From: Micromussa lordhowensis
Lineage: Eukaryota; Cnidaria; Anthozoa; Scleractinia; Lobophylliidae
Assembly (NCBI GenBank): GCA_964020085.1
Contig: OZ026598.1
Coordinates: 26,117,097-26,181,096 of the forward strand
Direction of reading: 5' to 3'
Length of the DNA: 64,000 nucleotides
Shown: piece by piece, positions 50,276 to 62,572 of the stretch
How the letters are laid out: the number at the start of each line of letters is the position of its first letter
How positions within the stretch are numbered: position 1 is the stretch's first letter
Translations under genes and position numbers: made by a program
Notes under the pieces: model-generated
What the model saw: only the letters and a program-made list of their open reading frames with translations
Told to the model about the DNA's origin: nothing
Database searches by the model: none

Positions 50276-53200
50276 AATGGCCGATTTAGGTGTCCTTGCC
50301 AAATTTGTCATAACTCGGCTATACAGACACTTATGGAGGCGCAGTTTGCAGCAACATGTTGTCCTACGTTTGCACTTCAAGTGCATGCTAATTAGGAGAT
50401 GATGCTATTTGCGCCAGGGTGTTTTTGAAGCCCCTATAGTCGGCCTACTTTTTTGAGCATTTTGCCTTGGTCCCCCCTTGGAAAAATCTCAGAAAATGGC
50501 CGATTTAGGTATCCTTGCCAAATTTGTCATAACTCGGCTATACAGACATTTATGGAGCTGCACTTTGCAGCAAAATGTTGTCCTATGTTTGCACTTCAAG
50601 TGCATACTAATTAGGAGATGATGCTATTTGCACCAGGGTGTTTTTGAAGCCCCGACAGTCGGCCTACTTTTTTGAGAATTTTGCCTTGGTCCCCCCTTGG
50701 CAAAATCTCAGAAAATGGCCGATTTAGGTGTCCTTGCCAAATTTGTCATAACTCGGCTATACAGACACTTATGGAGCTGCAGTTTGCAGCACAATGTTGT
50801 CCTATGTTTGCACTTTAAGTGCATACTCATTAGGAGATGATGCCATTTGCGCCAGGGTGTTTTTGAAGCACCTATAGTCGGCCTACTTTTTTGAGCATTT
50901 TGCCTTGGTCCCCCTTTGGCAAAATCTCAGAAAATGGCCGATTTAGGTGTCCTTCCCAAATTTGTCATCACTCGGCTATACGGACACTTATGTAGCCGAA
51001 GTTTGCATCAAAATGTTGTCCTATGTTTGCACTTCAAGTGCATTTTAATTACGAGATGATGCCATTTGCGCCAGGCTGTTTTTGAAGCCCCTATAGTTGG
51101 CCTACTTTTTGGAGCATTTTGCCTTGGTCCCCCGTTGGCAAAATCTCAGAAAATGACCGATTTAGGTTTCCTTGCCAAATTTGTCATAACTCCGCTATAC
51201 GGACACTTATGGAGCCGCAGTTTAAAGCAAAACGTTGTCCTATGTTTGCCTTCAAGTGCATTTTAATTAGGAGATGATGCCATTTGCGCCAGGCTGTTTT
51301 TGAAGCCCCTATATTCGGCCTACTTTTTGGAGCATTTTGCCTTGGTCCCCCGTTGGCAAAATCTCAGGAAATGGCCGATTTAGGTGTCCTTGCCAAATTT
51401 GTCATAACTCGGATATACGGACACTTATGGAGCTGCAGTTTGCAGCAAAATGTTGTCCTATGTTTGCACTTTAAGTGCATACTAATTAAGAGATGATGCC
51501 ATTTGCGCCAAGCTGTTTTTGAAGCCCCTATAGCCGGCCTACTTTTTTGAGCATTTTGCCTTGGTCCCCCCTTTGGAAAAATCTCAGAAAATGGCCGATT
51601 TAGGTGTCCTTGCCAAATTTGTCATCACTCGGCTATACAGACACTTATGGAGCTGCGGTTTGCATCAAGATGTGGTCCTATGCTTGTACTTCAAGTGCAT
51701 ACTAATTAAGAGATGATGCCATTTGCGCCAGGCTGTTTTAGAAGCCCCTATAGTCGGCCTACTTTTTTGAAGATTTTGCCTTGGTCCCCCCTTGGCAAAA
51801 TCTCAGTAAATCGCCGATTTAGGTGTCCTTGCCAAATTTGTCATAAATCGGCTATACAGACACTTATGGAGCCGCGGTTTGCAGCAACATGTTGTCCTAT
51901 GTTTGCACTTCAAGTGCATTCTAATTAGGAGATGATGCCATTTGCGCCATACTGTTTTTAAAGCCCCTATAGTCGGCCTACTTTTTTGAGCGTTTTGCCT
52001 TGGTCCCCCCTTGGCCAAATCTTAGAAAATGGCCCCATTAGGTGTCCTTGCCAAATTTGTCATAACTCGGCTATACGGACTCTTATGGAGCCGCAGTTTG
52101 CATCAAGATGTGGTCCTATGCTTGCACTTCAAGTGCATACTAATTAGGAGATGATGCTGTTTGCGCCAGGCTGTTTTTTGAAGCCCCTATAGTCGGCCTA
52201 CTTTTTTGAGAATTTTGCCTTGGTCCCCCCATGGCAAAATCTCAGAAAATGGTCGATTTAGGTGTCCTTGCCAAATTTGTCATAACTCGGCTATACGGAC
52301 ACTTATGGAGCCGCAGTTTCCAGCAAATTGTTGTCCTATGTTTGCACTTCAAGTGCATACTAATTAGGAGATGATGCCATTTGCGCTATAGTGTTTTTGA
52401 AGCCCCTATAGTCGGCCTACTTTTTTGAGCATTTTTCCTTGGTCCCCCCTTGGAAAAATCTCAGAAAATTAGGTGTCCTTGCCAAATTTGTCATAACTCG
52501 GCTATACGGACACTTATGGAGCCACAGTTTGCAGCAAAATGTTGTCCTATGTTTGCACTTCAAGTGCATTTTAATTAGGAGATGATGCCATTTGCGCCAG
52601 GCTGTTTTTTAAGCCCCTATATTCGGCCTACTTTTTTGAGCAATTTGCCTTGGTCCCCCCTTGGCAAAATCTCACAAAATGGCCGATTTAGGTGTCCTTG
52701 CCAAATTTGTCATAACTCGGCTATACGGACACTTATGGAGCCACAGTTGCCAGCAAAATGTTGTCCTATGTTTGCACTTCAAGTGCATACTAATTAAGAG
52801 ATGATGCCATTTGCGCCAGGGTGTTTTTGAAGCCCCTATAGTCGGCCTACTTTTTTTAAGCATTTTGCCTTGGTCCCCCTTTGGCAAAATCTCAGAAAAT
52901 GGCCAATTTAGGTGTCCTTCCCAAATTTGTCATCACTCGGCTATACGGACACTTATGTCGCCGAAGTTTGCAGCAAAATGTTGTCCTATGTTTGCACTTC
53001 AAGGGCATACTAATTTAGGAGATGATGCCATTTCTGCCAGGCTATTTTTGAAGCCCCTATAGTCGGCCTACTTTTTTGAGCATTTTGCCTTGGCCCCTCC
53101 TTGGCAAAATCTCAGAAAAAGGCCGATTAAGGTTTCCTTGCCAAATTTGTCATAACTCCGCTATACGGACACTTATGGAGCTGTAGTTTGCAGCAAAATG

Positions 53201-54432
53201 TTGTCCTATGTTTGCACTTTAAGTGCATACTAATTAAGAGATGATGCCATTTGTGCCAAGCTGTTTTTGAAGCCCCTATAGCCGGCCTACTTTTTTGAGC
53301 ATTTTGCCTTGGTCCCCCTTTGGAAAAATCTCAGAAAATGGCCGATTTAGGTGTCCTTGCCAAATTTGTCATAACTCGGCTGTACAGACACTTATGGAGC
53401 TGCAGTTTGCAGCAAAATGTTCTCCTATGTTTGCACTTCAAGTGCATACTAATTAAGAGATGATGCCATTTGCGCCAGGCTGTTTTTGAAGCCCCTATAG
53501 TCGGCCTACTTTTTTGAGCATTTTGCCTTGGTCCCCCCTTGGCAAAATCTCAGTAAATCGCCGATTTAGGTGTCCTTGCCAAATTTGTCATAACTCAGCT
53601 ATACAGACACTTATGGAGCTGCAGTTTGCAGCAACATGTTGTCCTATGTTTGTACTTCAAGTGCATACTAATTAAAAGATGATGCCATTTGCGCCAGGCT
53701 GTTTTTGAAGCCCCTATAGCCGGCCTACTTTTTTGAGCATTTTGCCTTGGTCCCCCCTTGGCCAAATCTTAGAAAATGGCCCAATTAGGTGTCCTTGCCA
53801 AATTTGTCACAACTCGGCTATACGGACTCTTATGGAGCCGCAGTTTGCATCAAAATGTCGTCCTATGCTTCCACTTCAAGTGCATACTAATTAGGAGATG
53901 ATGCTATTTGCGCCAGGGTGTTTTTTGAAGCCCCTATAGTCGGCCTACTTTTTTGAGAATTTTGCCTTGGTCCCCCCTTGGCAAAATCTCAGAAAATGGT
54001 CGATTTAGGTGTCCTTGCCAAATTTGTCATAACTCGGCTATACGGACACTTATGGAGCCGCAGTTTGCAGCAAAATGTTGTCCTATGTTTTCAGTTCAAG
54101 TGCATACTAATTAGGAGATGATGCCATTTGCGCCATTGTGTTTTGAAAGCCCCTATAGTCGGCCTTCTTTTTTGAGCATTTTGTCTTGGTCCCCCCTTGG
54201 CAAAATCTCAGAAAATGGGCGATTTAGGTGTCCTTGCCAAATTTGTCATAACTCTGCTATACCGACACTTATGGAGCCGCAGTTTGCAGCAAAATGTTGT
54301 CCTATGTTTGCACTTCAAGTGCATACTAATTAGGAGATGATGCCATTTGCGCTATAGTGTTTTTGAAGAATCTATAGTCGGCCTACTTTTTTGAGCATTT
54401 TGCATTGGTCCCCCCTTGGCAAAATCTCACAA
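50276..54432 (+). repeat. Long higher-order unit, copy C (19 monomers, 4,157 bp)
   Basis: Third tandem copy. It follows copy B at offset 3,499 to about 52,310, skips one monomer (offset then 3,280), then from about 53,180 follows copy A at offset 7,656 and so keeps the four monomers that copy B lost. It carries the 8-bp deletion at about 52,468. The similarity ends at about 54,433, where a monomer with the 8-bp duplication begins. No gene is present. Confidence 0.9.
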
Positions 54433-54985
54433 AATGGCCGATTTAGGTGTCCTTGCCAAATTTGTCATAACTCGGCTATACGGACACTTATGCACTTATG
54501 GAGCTGCAGTTTGCAGCAAAATGTTTTCCTATCTTTGCACTTCAAGTCCATACTAATTAGGAGATGATGCCATTAACGGCAGGCTGTTTTTGAAGCCCCT
54601 ATAGTCGGCCTACTTTTTTGAGCATTTTGCCTTGGTCCCCCCTTGGCAAAATCTCAGTAAATCGCCGATTTAGGTGTCCTTGCCAAATTTGTCATAACTC
54701 AGCTATACAGACACTTATGGAGCTGCAGTTTGCAGCAACATGTTGTCCTATGTTTGTACTTCAAGTGCATACTAATTAAGAGATGATGCCATTTGCACCA
54801 GGCTGTTTTTGAAGCCCCTATAGTCGGCCTACTTTTTTGAGCATTTTGCCTTGGTCCCCCCTTGGCCAAATCTTAGAAAATGGCCCCATTAGGTGTCCTT
54901 GCCAAATTTGTCACAACTCGGCTTTACGGACTCTTATGGAGCCGCCGTTTGCATCAAAATGTGGTCCTATGCTTGCACTTCAAGT

Positions 54986-55116
54986 GCATACTAATTAGGA
55001 GATGATGCTATTTGCGCCAGGGTGTTTTTTGAAGCCCCTATAGTCGGCCTACTTTTTTGAGAATTTTGCCTTGGTCCCCCCTTTTGAGCACGTTGTCCTA
55101 TGTTTGCACTTCAAGT
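54986..55116 (+). repeat. Truncated satellite monomer with an ~89-bp deletion (131 bp left)
   Basis: After the C6 run at 55,076-55,081 the sequence goes directly to ttttgagcacgttgtcc, which is the end part of a monomer. The middle of the monomer, including the CAAATTTG palindrome and ctcggctatac, is absent. This breakpoint starts at the same C6TT site as the 44-bp deletions. Confidence 0.88.
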
Positions 55117-56439
55117 GCATTTTAAGTAGGGGATGATGCCATTTGCCCCAGGATGTTTTTGAAGCACCTATAGTCGGCCTACTTTTTTGAGCATTTTGCC
55201 TTGGTCCCCCGTTGGCAAAATCTCAGGAAATGGCCGATTTAGGTGTCCTTGCCAAATTTGTCATAACTCGGCTATACGGACACTTATGGAGCTGTAGTTT
55301 GCAGCAAAATGTTGTCCTATGTCTGCACTTTAAGTGCATACTAATTAAAAGATGATGCCATTTGCGCCAAGCTGTTTTTGAAGCCCCTATAGCCGGCCTA
55401 TTTTTTTTGAGCATTTTGCCTTGGTCCCCCATTTGGAAAAATCTCAGAAAATAACCGATTTAGGTGTCCTTGCCAAATTTGTCATAACTCGGCTGTACAG
55501 ACACTTATGGAGCTGCAGTTTGCAGCAAAATGTTGTCCTATGTTTGCACTTCAAGTGCATACTAATTAAGAGATGATGCCATTTGCGCCAGGCTGTTTTT
55601 GAAGCCCCTATAGTCGGCCTACTTTTTTGAGCATTTTGCCTTGGTCCCTTCTTGGCAAAATCTCAGTAAATCGCCGATTTAGGTGTCCTTGCCAAATTTG
55701 TCATAACTCAGCTATACAGACACTTATGGAGCTGCAGTTTGCAGCAACATGTTGTCCTATGTTTGCACTTCAAGTGCATCCTAATTAGGAGATGATGCCA
55801 TTTGCGCCATAGTGTTTTTGAAGTCCCTATACTCGGCCTACTTTTTTGAGCATTTTGCCTTGGTCCCCCCTTGGCAAAATCTCAGAAAATGGCCCAATTA
55901 GGTGTCCTTGCCAAATTTGTCATAACTCGGCTATACGGACTCTTATGGAGCCGCAGTTTGCATCAAAATGTGGTCCTATGCTTGCACTTCAAGTGCATAC
56001 TAATTAGGAGATGATGCTATTTGCGCCAGGGTGTTTTTGAAGCCCCTATAGTCGGCCTACTTTTTTGAGCATTTTGCCTTGGTCCCTCCTTGGCAAAATC
56101 TCAGAAAATGGCCGATTTAGGTTTCCTTGCCAAATTTGTCATAACTCCGCTATACGGACACTTATGGAGCTGTAGTTTGCAGCAAAATGTTGTCTTATGT
56201 TTGCACTTTAAGTGCATACTAATTAAGAGATGATGTCATTTGCGCCAAGCTGTTTTTGAAGCCCCTATAGCCGGCCTACTTTTTTGAGCATTTTGCCTTG
56301 GTCCCCCCTTTGGAAAAATCTCAGAAAATGGCCGATTTAGGTGTCCTTGCCAAATTTGTCATAACTCGGCTATACGGACTCTTATGGAGCCGCAGTTTGC
56401 ATCAAAATGTGGTCCTATGCTTGCACTTCAAGTGCATAC

Positions 56440-56480
56440 TAATTAGGAGATGATGCTATGCAGCCCCTATAGTAGGCCTA
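56440..56480 (+). repeat. Satellite monomer with an 18-bp deletion
   Basis: The sequence reads gatgctatgcagcccctatag, where the usual form has ttgcgccagggtgtttttga between gatgctat and agcccc. The cagcccctatagtagg variant after the gap is shared with the monomer at 58,436, which suggests the gap arose in that subtype or by exchange with it. Confidence 0.8.
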
Positions 56481-58400
56481 CTTTTTTGAGCATTTTGCCT
56501 TGGCCCCTCCTTGGCAAAATCTCAGAAAATGGCCGATTTAGGTTTCCTTGCCAAATTTGTCATAACTCCGCTATACGGACACTTATGGAGCCGCAGTTTA
56601 AAGCAAAACGTTGTCCTATGTTTGCACTTCAAGTGCATTTTTATTAGGAGATGATGCCATTTGCGCCAGGGTGTTTTTGAAGCACCTATAGTCGGCCTAC
56701 TTTTTTGAGCATTTTGCCTTGGTCCCTCGTTGGCAAAATCTCAAGAAATGGCCGATTTAGGTGTCCTTGCCAAATTTGTCATAACTCGGCAATACGGACA
56801 CTTATGGAGCTGTAGTTTGCAGCAAAATGTTGTCCTATGTTTGCACTTTAAGTGCATACAAATTAAGAGATGATGTCATTTGCGCCAAGCTGTTTTTGAA
56901 GCCCCTATAGCCGGCCTACTTTTTTGAGCATTTTGCCTTGGTCCCCCCTTTGGAAAAATCTCAGAAAATGGCCGATTTAGGTGTCCTTGCCAAATTTGTC
57001 ATAACTCGGCTGTACAGACACTTTTGGAGCTGCAGTTTGCAGCAAAATGTTGTCCTATGTTTGCACTTCAAGTGCATACTAATTAAGAGATGATGCCATT
57101 TGCGCTATAGTGTTTTTGAAGCCCCTATAGTCGGCCTACTTTTTTGAGCATTTTGCCTTGGTCCCCCCTTGGCAAAATCTCAGTAAATCGCCGATTTAGG
57201 TGTCTTTGCCAAATTTGTCATAACTCAGCTATACAGACACTTATGGAGCTGCAGTTTGCAGCTACATCTTGTCCTATGTTTGCACTTCAAGTGCATCCTA
57301 ATTAGGAGATGATGCCATTTGCGCCATAGTGTTTTTGAAGTCCCTATACTCGGCCTACTTTTTTCAGCATTTTGCCTTGGTCCCCCCTTGGCAAAATCTC
57401 AGAAAATGGCCCAATTAGGTGTCCTTGCCAAATTTGTCATAACTCGGCTATACGGACTCTTATGGAGCCGCAGTTTGCATCAAAATGTGGTCCTATGCTT
57501 GCACTTCAAGTGCATACTAATTAGGAGATGATGCTATTTGCGCCAGGCTGTTTTTGAAGCCCCTATAGTCGGCCTACTTTTTTGAGAATTTTGCCTTGGT
57601 CCCCCCTTGGTAAAATCTCAGAAAATGGCCGATTTACGTGTCCTTGCCAAATTTGTCATAACTCGCCTATACAGACTCTTATGGAGCCGCAGTTTGCATC
57701 AAAATGTGGTCCTATGCTTGCACTTCAAGTGCATACTAATTAGGAGATGATGCCATTTGCGCTATAGTGTTTTTGAAGCCCGTATAGTCGGCCTACTTTT
57801 TTGAGCATTTTGCCTTGGTCCCCCCTTGGCAAAATCTCAGAAAATGGCCGATTTAGGTGTCCTTGCCAAATTTGTCATAACTCGGCTATATAGACATTTA
57901 TGGAGCTGCAGTTTGCATCAAAGTGTTGTCCTATGTTTTCACTTCAAGTGCATACTAATTAAGAGATGATGCCATTTGCGCCAGGGTGTTTTTGAAGCCC
58001 CTATAGTCGGGCTACTTTTTTGAGCATTTTGCCTTGGTCCCCCCTTGGCAAAATCTCAGAAAATGGCCGATTTAGGTGTCCTTGCCAAATTTTTCATCAC
58101 TTGGCTATACGGACACTTATGCACTTATGGAGCCGCAGTTTGCAGCAAAATGTTGTCCTATGTTTGCACTTCAAGTGCATACTAATTAGGAGATGATGTC
58201 ATTTGCGCCAGGGTGTTTTTAAAGCCCCTATAGTCGGCCTACTTTTTTGAGCATTTTGCCTTGGTCCCCCCTTGGCAAAATCTCAGGAAATTGCCGATTT
58301 CGGTGTCCTTGCCAAATTTGTCATAACTCGGCTACACGGACACCTATGGAGGCGCAGTTTGCAGCAAAATGTTGTCCTATGTTTGCACTTTAAGTGTATA

Positions 58401-60889
58401 CTAATTAGGAGATGATGCCATTTAGGCTAGGGTGTTCTTGCAGCCCCTATAGTAGGCCTACTTTTTTGAGCATTTTGCCTTGGTCCCCCCTTGGCAAAAT
58501 CTCAGAAAATGGCCGATTTAGGTGTCCTTGTCAAATTTGTCATAACTCGGCTATACGGACACTTATGGAGCCGCAGTTTGCAGCAAAATGTTGTCCTATG
58601 TTTGCACTTCACGTGAATAGTAATTAGGAGATGATGCCATTTCCGCCAGGCTGTTTTAGAAGCCCCTATAGTCGGCCTACTTTTTTGAGCATTTTGCCTT
58701 GGGCCCCCCTTGGCAAAATCTCAGAAAATGGCCGATTTAGGTGTCCTTGCCAAATTTGTCATACCTCGGCTATACGGACACTTATGAACTTATGGAGCCG
58801 CAGTTTGCAGCAAAATGTTGTGCTATGTTTGCACTTCAAGTCCATACTAATTAGGAGATGATGCCATTTGCGCGAGGCTGTTTTTTAAGCCCCTATAGTC
58901 GGCCTACTTTTTTGAGCATTTTGCCTTGGTCCCCCCTTGGCAAAATCTCACAAAATGGCCGATTTAGGTGTCCTTGCCACATTTGTCACAACTCGGCTAT
59001 ACGGACACTAATGGAGCCGCGGTTTTGAAGCAAAATGTTGTCCTATGTTTGCACTTCAAGTGCATTTTAATTAGGAGATGATGCCATTTGCGCCAGGTTG
59101 TTTTTGAAGCCCCTATAGTCGGCCTACTTTTTTGAGCATTTTGCCTTGGTCCCCCCTTGGCAAAATCTCAGAAAATGGCCGATTTAGGTGTCCTTGCCAA
59201 ATTTGTCATAACTCGGCTATACAGACACTTATGGAGCCGCAGTTTGCAGCAAAATGTGTTCCTATGTTTGCACTTCAAGAGCATACTAATTAATAGATGA
59301 TACCATTTGCGCCAGGGTGTTTTTGAAGCCCCTACAGTCGGCCTACGTTTTTGAGCATTTTGCCTTGGTCCCCCCTTGGCAAAAGCCCAGAAAATGGCCG
59401 ATTTAGGTGTCCTTGCCAACTTTGTCATAACTCGGCTATACGGACACTTATGGAGCCGCAGTTTGCAGCAAAATGTTGTCCTATGTTTGCACTTTACGTG
59501 CATACTAATTACGAGATGATGCCATTTGCGCCAGGCTGTTTTTGAAGCCCCTATAGTCGGCCTACTTTTTTGAGCATTTTGCCTTGGTCCCCCCTTGGCA
59601 AAATCTCAGAAAATGGCTGATTTAGTGGTCCTTGCCAAATTTGTCATAACTCGGCTATACGGACACTTATGCAGCCGCAGTTTGAAGCAAAATGTTCTCC
59701 TTTGTTTGGACTTGAAGTGCATTTTAATTAGAAGATGATGCCATTTGCGCCAGGCTGTTTTTGAAGCCCTTATAGTCGGCCTACTTTTTTGAGCATTTTG
59801 CCTTGGTCCCACCTTAGCAAAATCTCAGAAAATGGCCGATTTAGGTGTCCTTGCCAAATTTGTCATAACTCGGCTATACGGACACTTATGGAGCCGCAGT
59901 TTGGAGCAAAATGTTGTCCTATGTTTGCACTTCAAGTGCATACTAAATAGGAGATGATGCCATTTGCGCTATAGTGTTTTTGAAGCCCCTATAGTCGGCC
60001 TACTTTTTTGAGCATTTTGCCTTGGTCCCCCCCTGGAAAAATCTCAGAAAATGGCCCATTTAGGTGTCCTTGCCAAATTTGTCATAACTCGGCTATACGG
60101 ACACTTATGGAGCCGCAGTTTGCAGCAAAATGTTGTCCTATGTTTGCACTTCAAGTGCATGCTAATTAGGAGATGATGCCATTTTCGCCAGGGTGTTTTT
60201 GAAGCCCCTATAGTCGGCCTACTTTTTTGAGCATTTTGCCTTGGTCCCCCCTTTGGGAAAATCTCAGAAAATGGCCGATTTAGGTGTCCTTGCCAAATTT
60301 GTCATAACTCGGCTATACAGACACTTATGGAGCTGCAGTTTGCAGCAAAATGTTGTCCTATGTTTGCACTTCAAGTGCGTACTAATTAAGAGATGATGCC
60401 ATTTGCGCCAGGCTGTTTTTGAAGCGCCTATAGTCGGCCTACTTTTTTGAGCATTTTGCCTTGGTCCCCCCTTGGCAAAATCTCAGTAAATCGCCGATTT
60501 AGGTGTCCTTGCCAAATTTGTCATAACTCGGCTATACAGACACTTATGGAGCCGCAGTTTGCAGCAACATGTTGTCCTATGTTTGCAGTTCAAGTGCATA
60601 CTAATTAGGAGATGATGCCATTTGCGCTATAGTGTTTTTGAAGCCCCTATAGTCGGCCTACTTTTTTGAGCATTTTGCCTTGGTCCCCCTTTGGCAAAAT
60701 CTCAGAAAATTAGGTGTCCTTGCCAAATTTGTCATAACTCGGCTATACGGACACTTATGGAGCCACAGTTTGCAGCAAAATGTTGTCCTATGTTTGCGCT
60801 ATAAGTGCATACTAATTAGGAGATGATGCCATTTGCGCCAGGCTGTTTTTGAAGCCCCTATAGTCGGCCTACTTTTTTGAGCATTTTGC
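58401..60889 (+). repeat. Satellite mosaic upstream of the transposon
   Basis: About eleven monomers with few shared long-range markers. They include the gatgccatttaggctagg subtype at about 58,412, a degenerate 8-bp duplication at 58,779-58,794 and an 8-bp deletion monomer at about 60,709. No gene is present. Confidence 0.82.
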
Positions 60890-60898
60890 CTTGGTCCC
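60890..60898 (+). repeat. Target-site duplication, left (CTTGGTCCC)
   Basis: Direct repeat of 9 bp matching 61,048-61,056. Its sequence is the normal monomer sequence at the C-rich tract, so one copy is the original target and the other was made on insertion. Confidence 0.9.
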
Positions 60899-60963
60899 AG
60901 GCAGGTACAAAAGTTGGACCGGATCAACTCGGATCGCTGATTTGAATAAGAATAGGACCTATT
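60899..60963 (+). repeat. Left terminal inverted repeat (65 bp)
   Basis: Begins AGGCAGGTAC. Pairs with 60,983-61,047 with mismatches at arm positions 17, 32 and 58. Confidence 0.92.
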
Positions 60964-60982
60964 GTTGCATGCCTCGTTCTTG

Positions 60983-61047
60983 AATAGGTGCTATTCTTAT
61001 TCAAATCAGCGATCCAAGTTGATCCGGTCCGACTTTTGTACCTGCCT
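60983..61047 (-). repeat. Right terminal inverted repeat (65 bp)
   Basis: Ends GTACCTGCCT, the reverse complement of the left terminus. With only 19 bp between the arms, a single strand would fold into a long hairpin. Confidence 0.92.
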
Positions 61048-61056
61048 CTTGGTCCC
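61048..61056 (+). repeat. Target-site duplication, right (CTTGGTCCC)
   Basis: Second copy of the 9-bp target repeat; the satellite monomer resumes from here with ccccttggc. Confidence 0.9.
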
Positions 61057-62572
61057 CCCTTGGCAAACTCTCAGAAAATGGCCGATTTAGGTGTCCTTGC
61101 CAAATTTGTCATAACTCGGCTATACGGACACTTATGTAGCCAAAGTTTGCAGCAAAATGTTGTCCTATGTTTGCACTTCAAGTGCATACTAATTAGGAGA
61201 TGATGCCATTTACGCCAGGGTGTTTTTGAAGCACCTATAGTCGGGCTACTTTTTTGAGCATTTTGCCTTGGTCCCCCGTTGGCAGAATCTCAGGAAATGG
61301 CCGATTTAGGTGTCCTTGCCAAATTTGTCATAACTCGGCTATACGGACACTTATGGAGCCGCAGTTTGAAGCAAAATGTTGTCCTATGTTTGCACTTCAA
61401 GTACATACTAATTAGGAGATGATGCCATTTGCGCCAGGCTGTTTTAGAAGCCCCTATAGTCGGCCTACTTTTTTGAGCATTTTGCCTTGCTCCACCCTTG
61501 GCAAAATCTCACAAAATGGCCGATTTAGGTGTCCTTGCCAAATTTGTCATAACTCGGCTATACGGACACCTATGGAGCCGCAGTTTGGAGCAAAATGTTG
61601 TCCTATGTTTGCACTTCAAGTGCATACTAATTAGGAGATGATGCCATTTGCGCTATAGTGTTTTTGAACCCCCTATAGTCGGCCTACTTTTTTGAGCATT
61701 TTGCCTTGGTCCCCCCTTGGAAAAATCTCAGAACATTAGGTGTCCTTGCCAAATTTGTCATAACTCGGCTATACGGACACTTATGGAGCCGCAGTTTGAA
61801 GCAAAATGTTGTCCTATGTTTGCACTTCAAGTGCATTTTAATTAGGAGATGATGCCATTTGCGCCAGGCTGTTTTTGAAGCCCCTATAGTCGGCCTACTT
61901 TTTTGAGCATTTTGCCTTGGTCCCACCTTGGAAAAATCTCAGAAAATTAGGTGTCCTTGCCAAATTTGTCATAACTCGGCTATACAGACACTTATGGAGC
62001 TGCAGTTTGCAGTAAAATGTTGTCCTATGTTTGCACTTCAAGTGCATTTTAATTAGGAGATGATGCCATTTGCGCCAGGCTGTTTTAGAAGCCCCTATAG
62101 TCGGCCTACTTTTTTGAGCATTTTGCCTTGGTCCCCCCTTAGCAAAATCTCAGAAAATGGCCGATTTAGGTGTTTTTGCCAAATTTGTCATCACTTGGCT
62201 ATACGGACACTTATGCACTTATGGAGCCGCAGTTTGCAGCAAAATGTTGTCCTATGTTTGCACTTCAAGTGCATACTAATTAGGAGATGATGTCATTTGC
62301 GCCAGGGTGTTTTTGAAGCCCCTATAGTCGGCCTACTTTTTTGAGCATTTTGCCTTGGTCCCCCCTTTGCAAAATCTCAGAAAATGGCCGATTTAGGTGT
62401 CCTTGCCAAATTTGTCATAACTCGGCTATACGGATACTTATGGAAAAGCAGTTTGCAGCAAAATGTTGTCCTGTGTTTGCACTTCAAGTGCATACTAATT
62501 AGGAGATGATGCCATTTGCGGCAGGCTGTTTTTGAAGCCCCTATAGTCGGCCTACTTTTTTGAGCATTTTGC

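Larger units (their letters stand above)
54433..58400 (+). repeat. Satellite mosaic with truncated monomers and a seven-monomer duplication
   Basis: About 18 monomers. The segment about 55,200-56,020 recurs at about 56,720-57,540 (offset about 1,517; seven monomers minus an 18-bp deletion). Shared markers are gctgtagtttgcag, gcatcctaattagg, gaagtccctatactcgg and cgccaagctg with atagccggcc. It contains an 89-bp deletion monomer and an 18-bp deletion monomer. No gene is present. Confidence 0.85.
60899..61047. mobile_element. MITE-like inverted-repeat DNA transposon, 149 bp, copy 1
   Basis: This block is the only sequence type in the window that is not satellite. Its ends are inverted repeats: the left arm 60,899-60,963 and the right arm 60,983-61,047 are complementary over 65 bp with three mismatches. 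A 19-bp centre (60,964-60,982) contains GCATGC. The termini read AGGCAGGTACAAAAG and CTTTTGTACCTGCCT. A 9-bp direct repeat, CTTGGTCCC, flanks it at 60,890-60,898 and 61,048-61,056 and restores a normal monomer when one copy is removed. It is too short to encode a transposase, so it is non-autonomous. Long inverted ends with a 9-bp target copy suggest a Mutator-like parent; hAT (8 bp) or Merlin remain possible, since an 8-bp reading also fits. Confidence 0.93.
60890..62572 (+). repeat. 1,683-bp tandem duplication carrying a transposon, copy 1
   Basis: Everything from the target site at 60,890 repeats 1,683 bp later: 60,988 with 62,671, 61,419 with 63,102, 61,684 with 63,367 and 62,060 with 63,743. 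The length is fully explained: seven monomers (1,533) minus two 8-bp deletions plus one 8-bp insertion gives 1,525, and the 149-bp element plus its 9-bp target copy gives 1,683. Only one difference was seen by eye (caagtacatac near 61,403 against caagtgcatac). Confidence 0.93.

Noticed and set aside
59168..59503. 111-codon minus-strand open frame
   Set aside because: Reverse translation of one and a half monomers where the usual stop is altered; there is no independent support for coding.
60899..61047. Hairpin as a transcription terminator or a small RNA gene
   Set aside because: A flanking 9-bp target repeat and terminal inverted repeats show a transposable element; there is no neighbouring gene to terminate.
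60988..61203. 71-codon frame beginning MLFLFKSAIQ
   Set aside because: It starts inside the right arm of the inverted-repeat element and runs into a satellite monomer; the duplicate at 62,671 is the same sequence copied by the 1,683-bp duplication.
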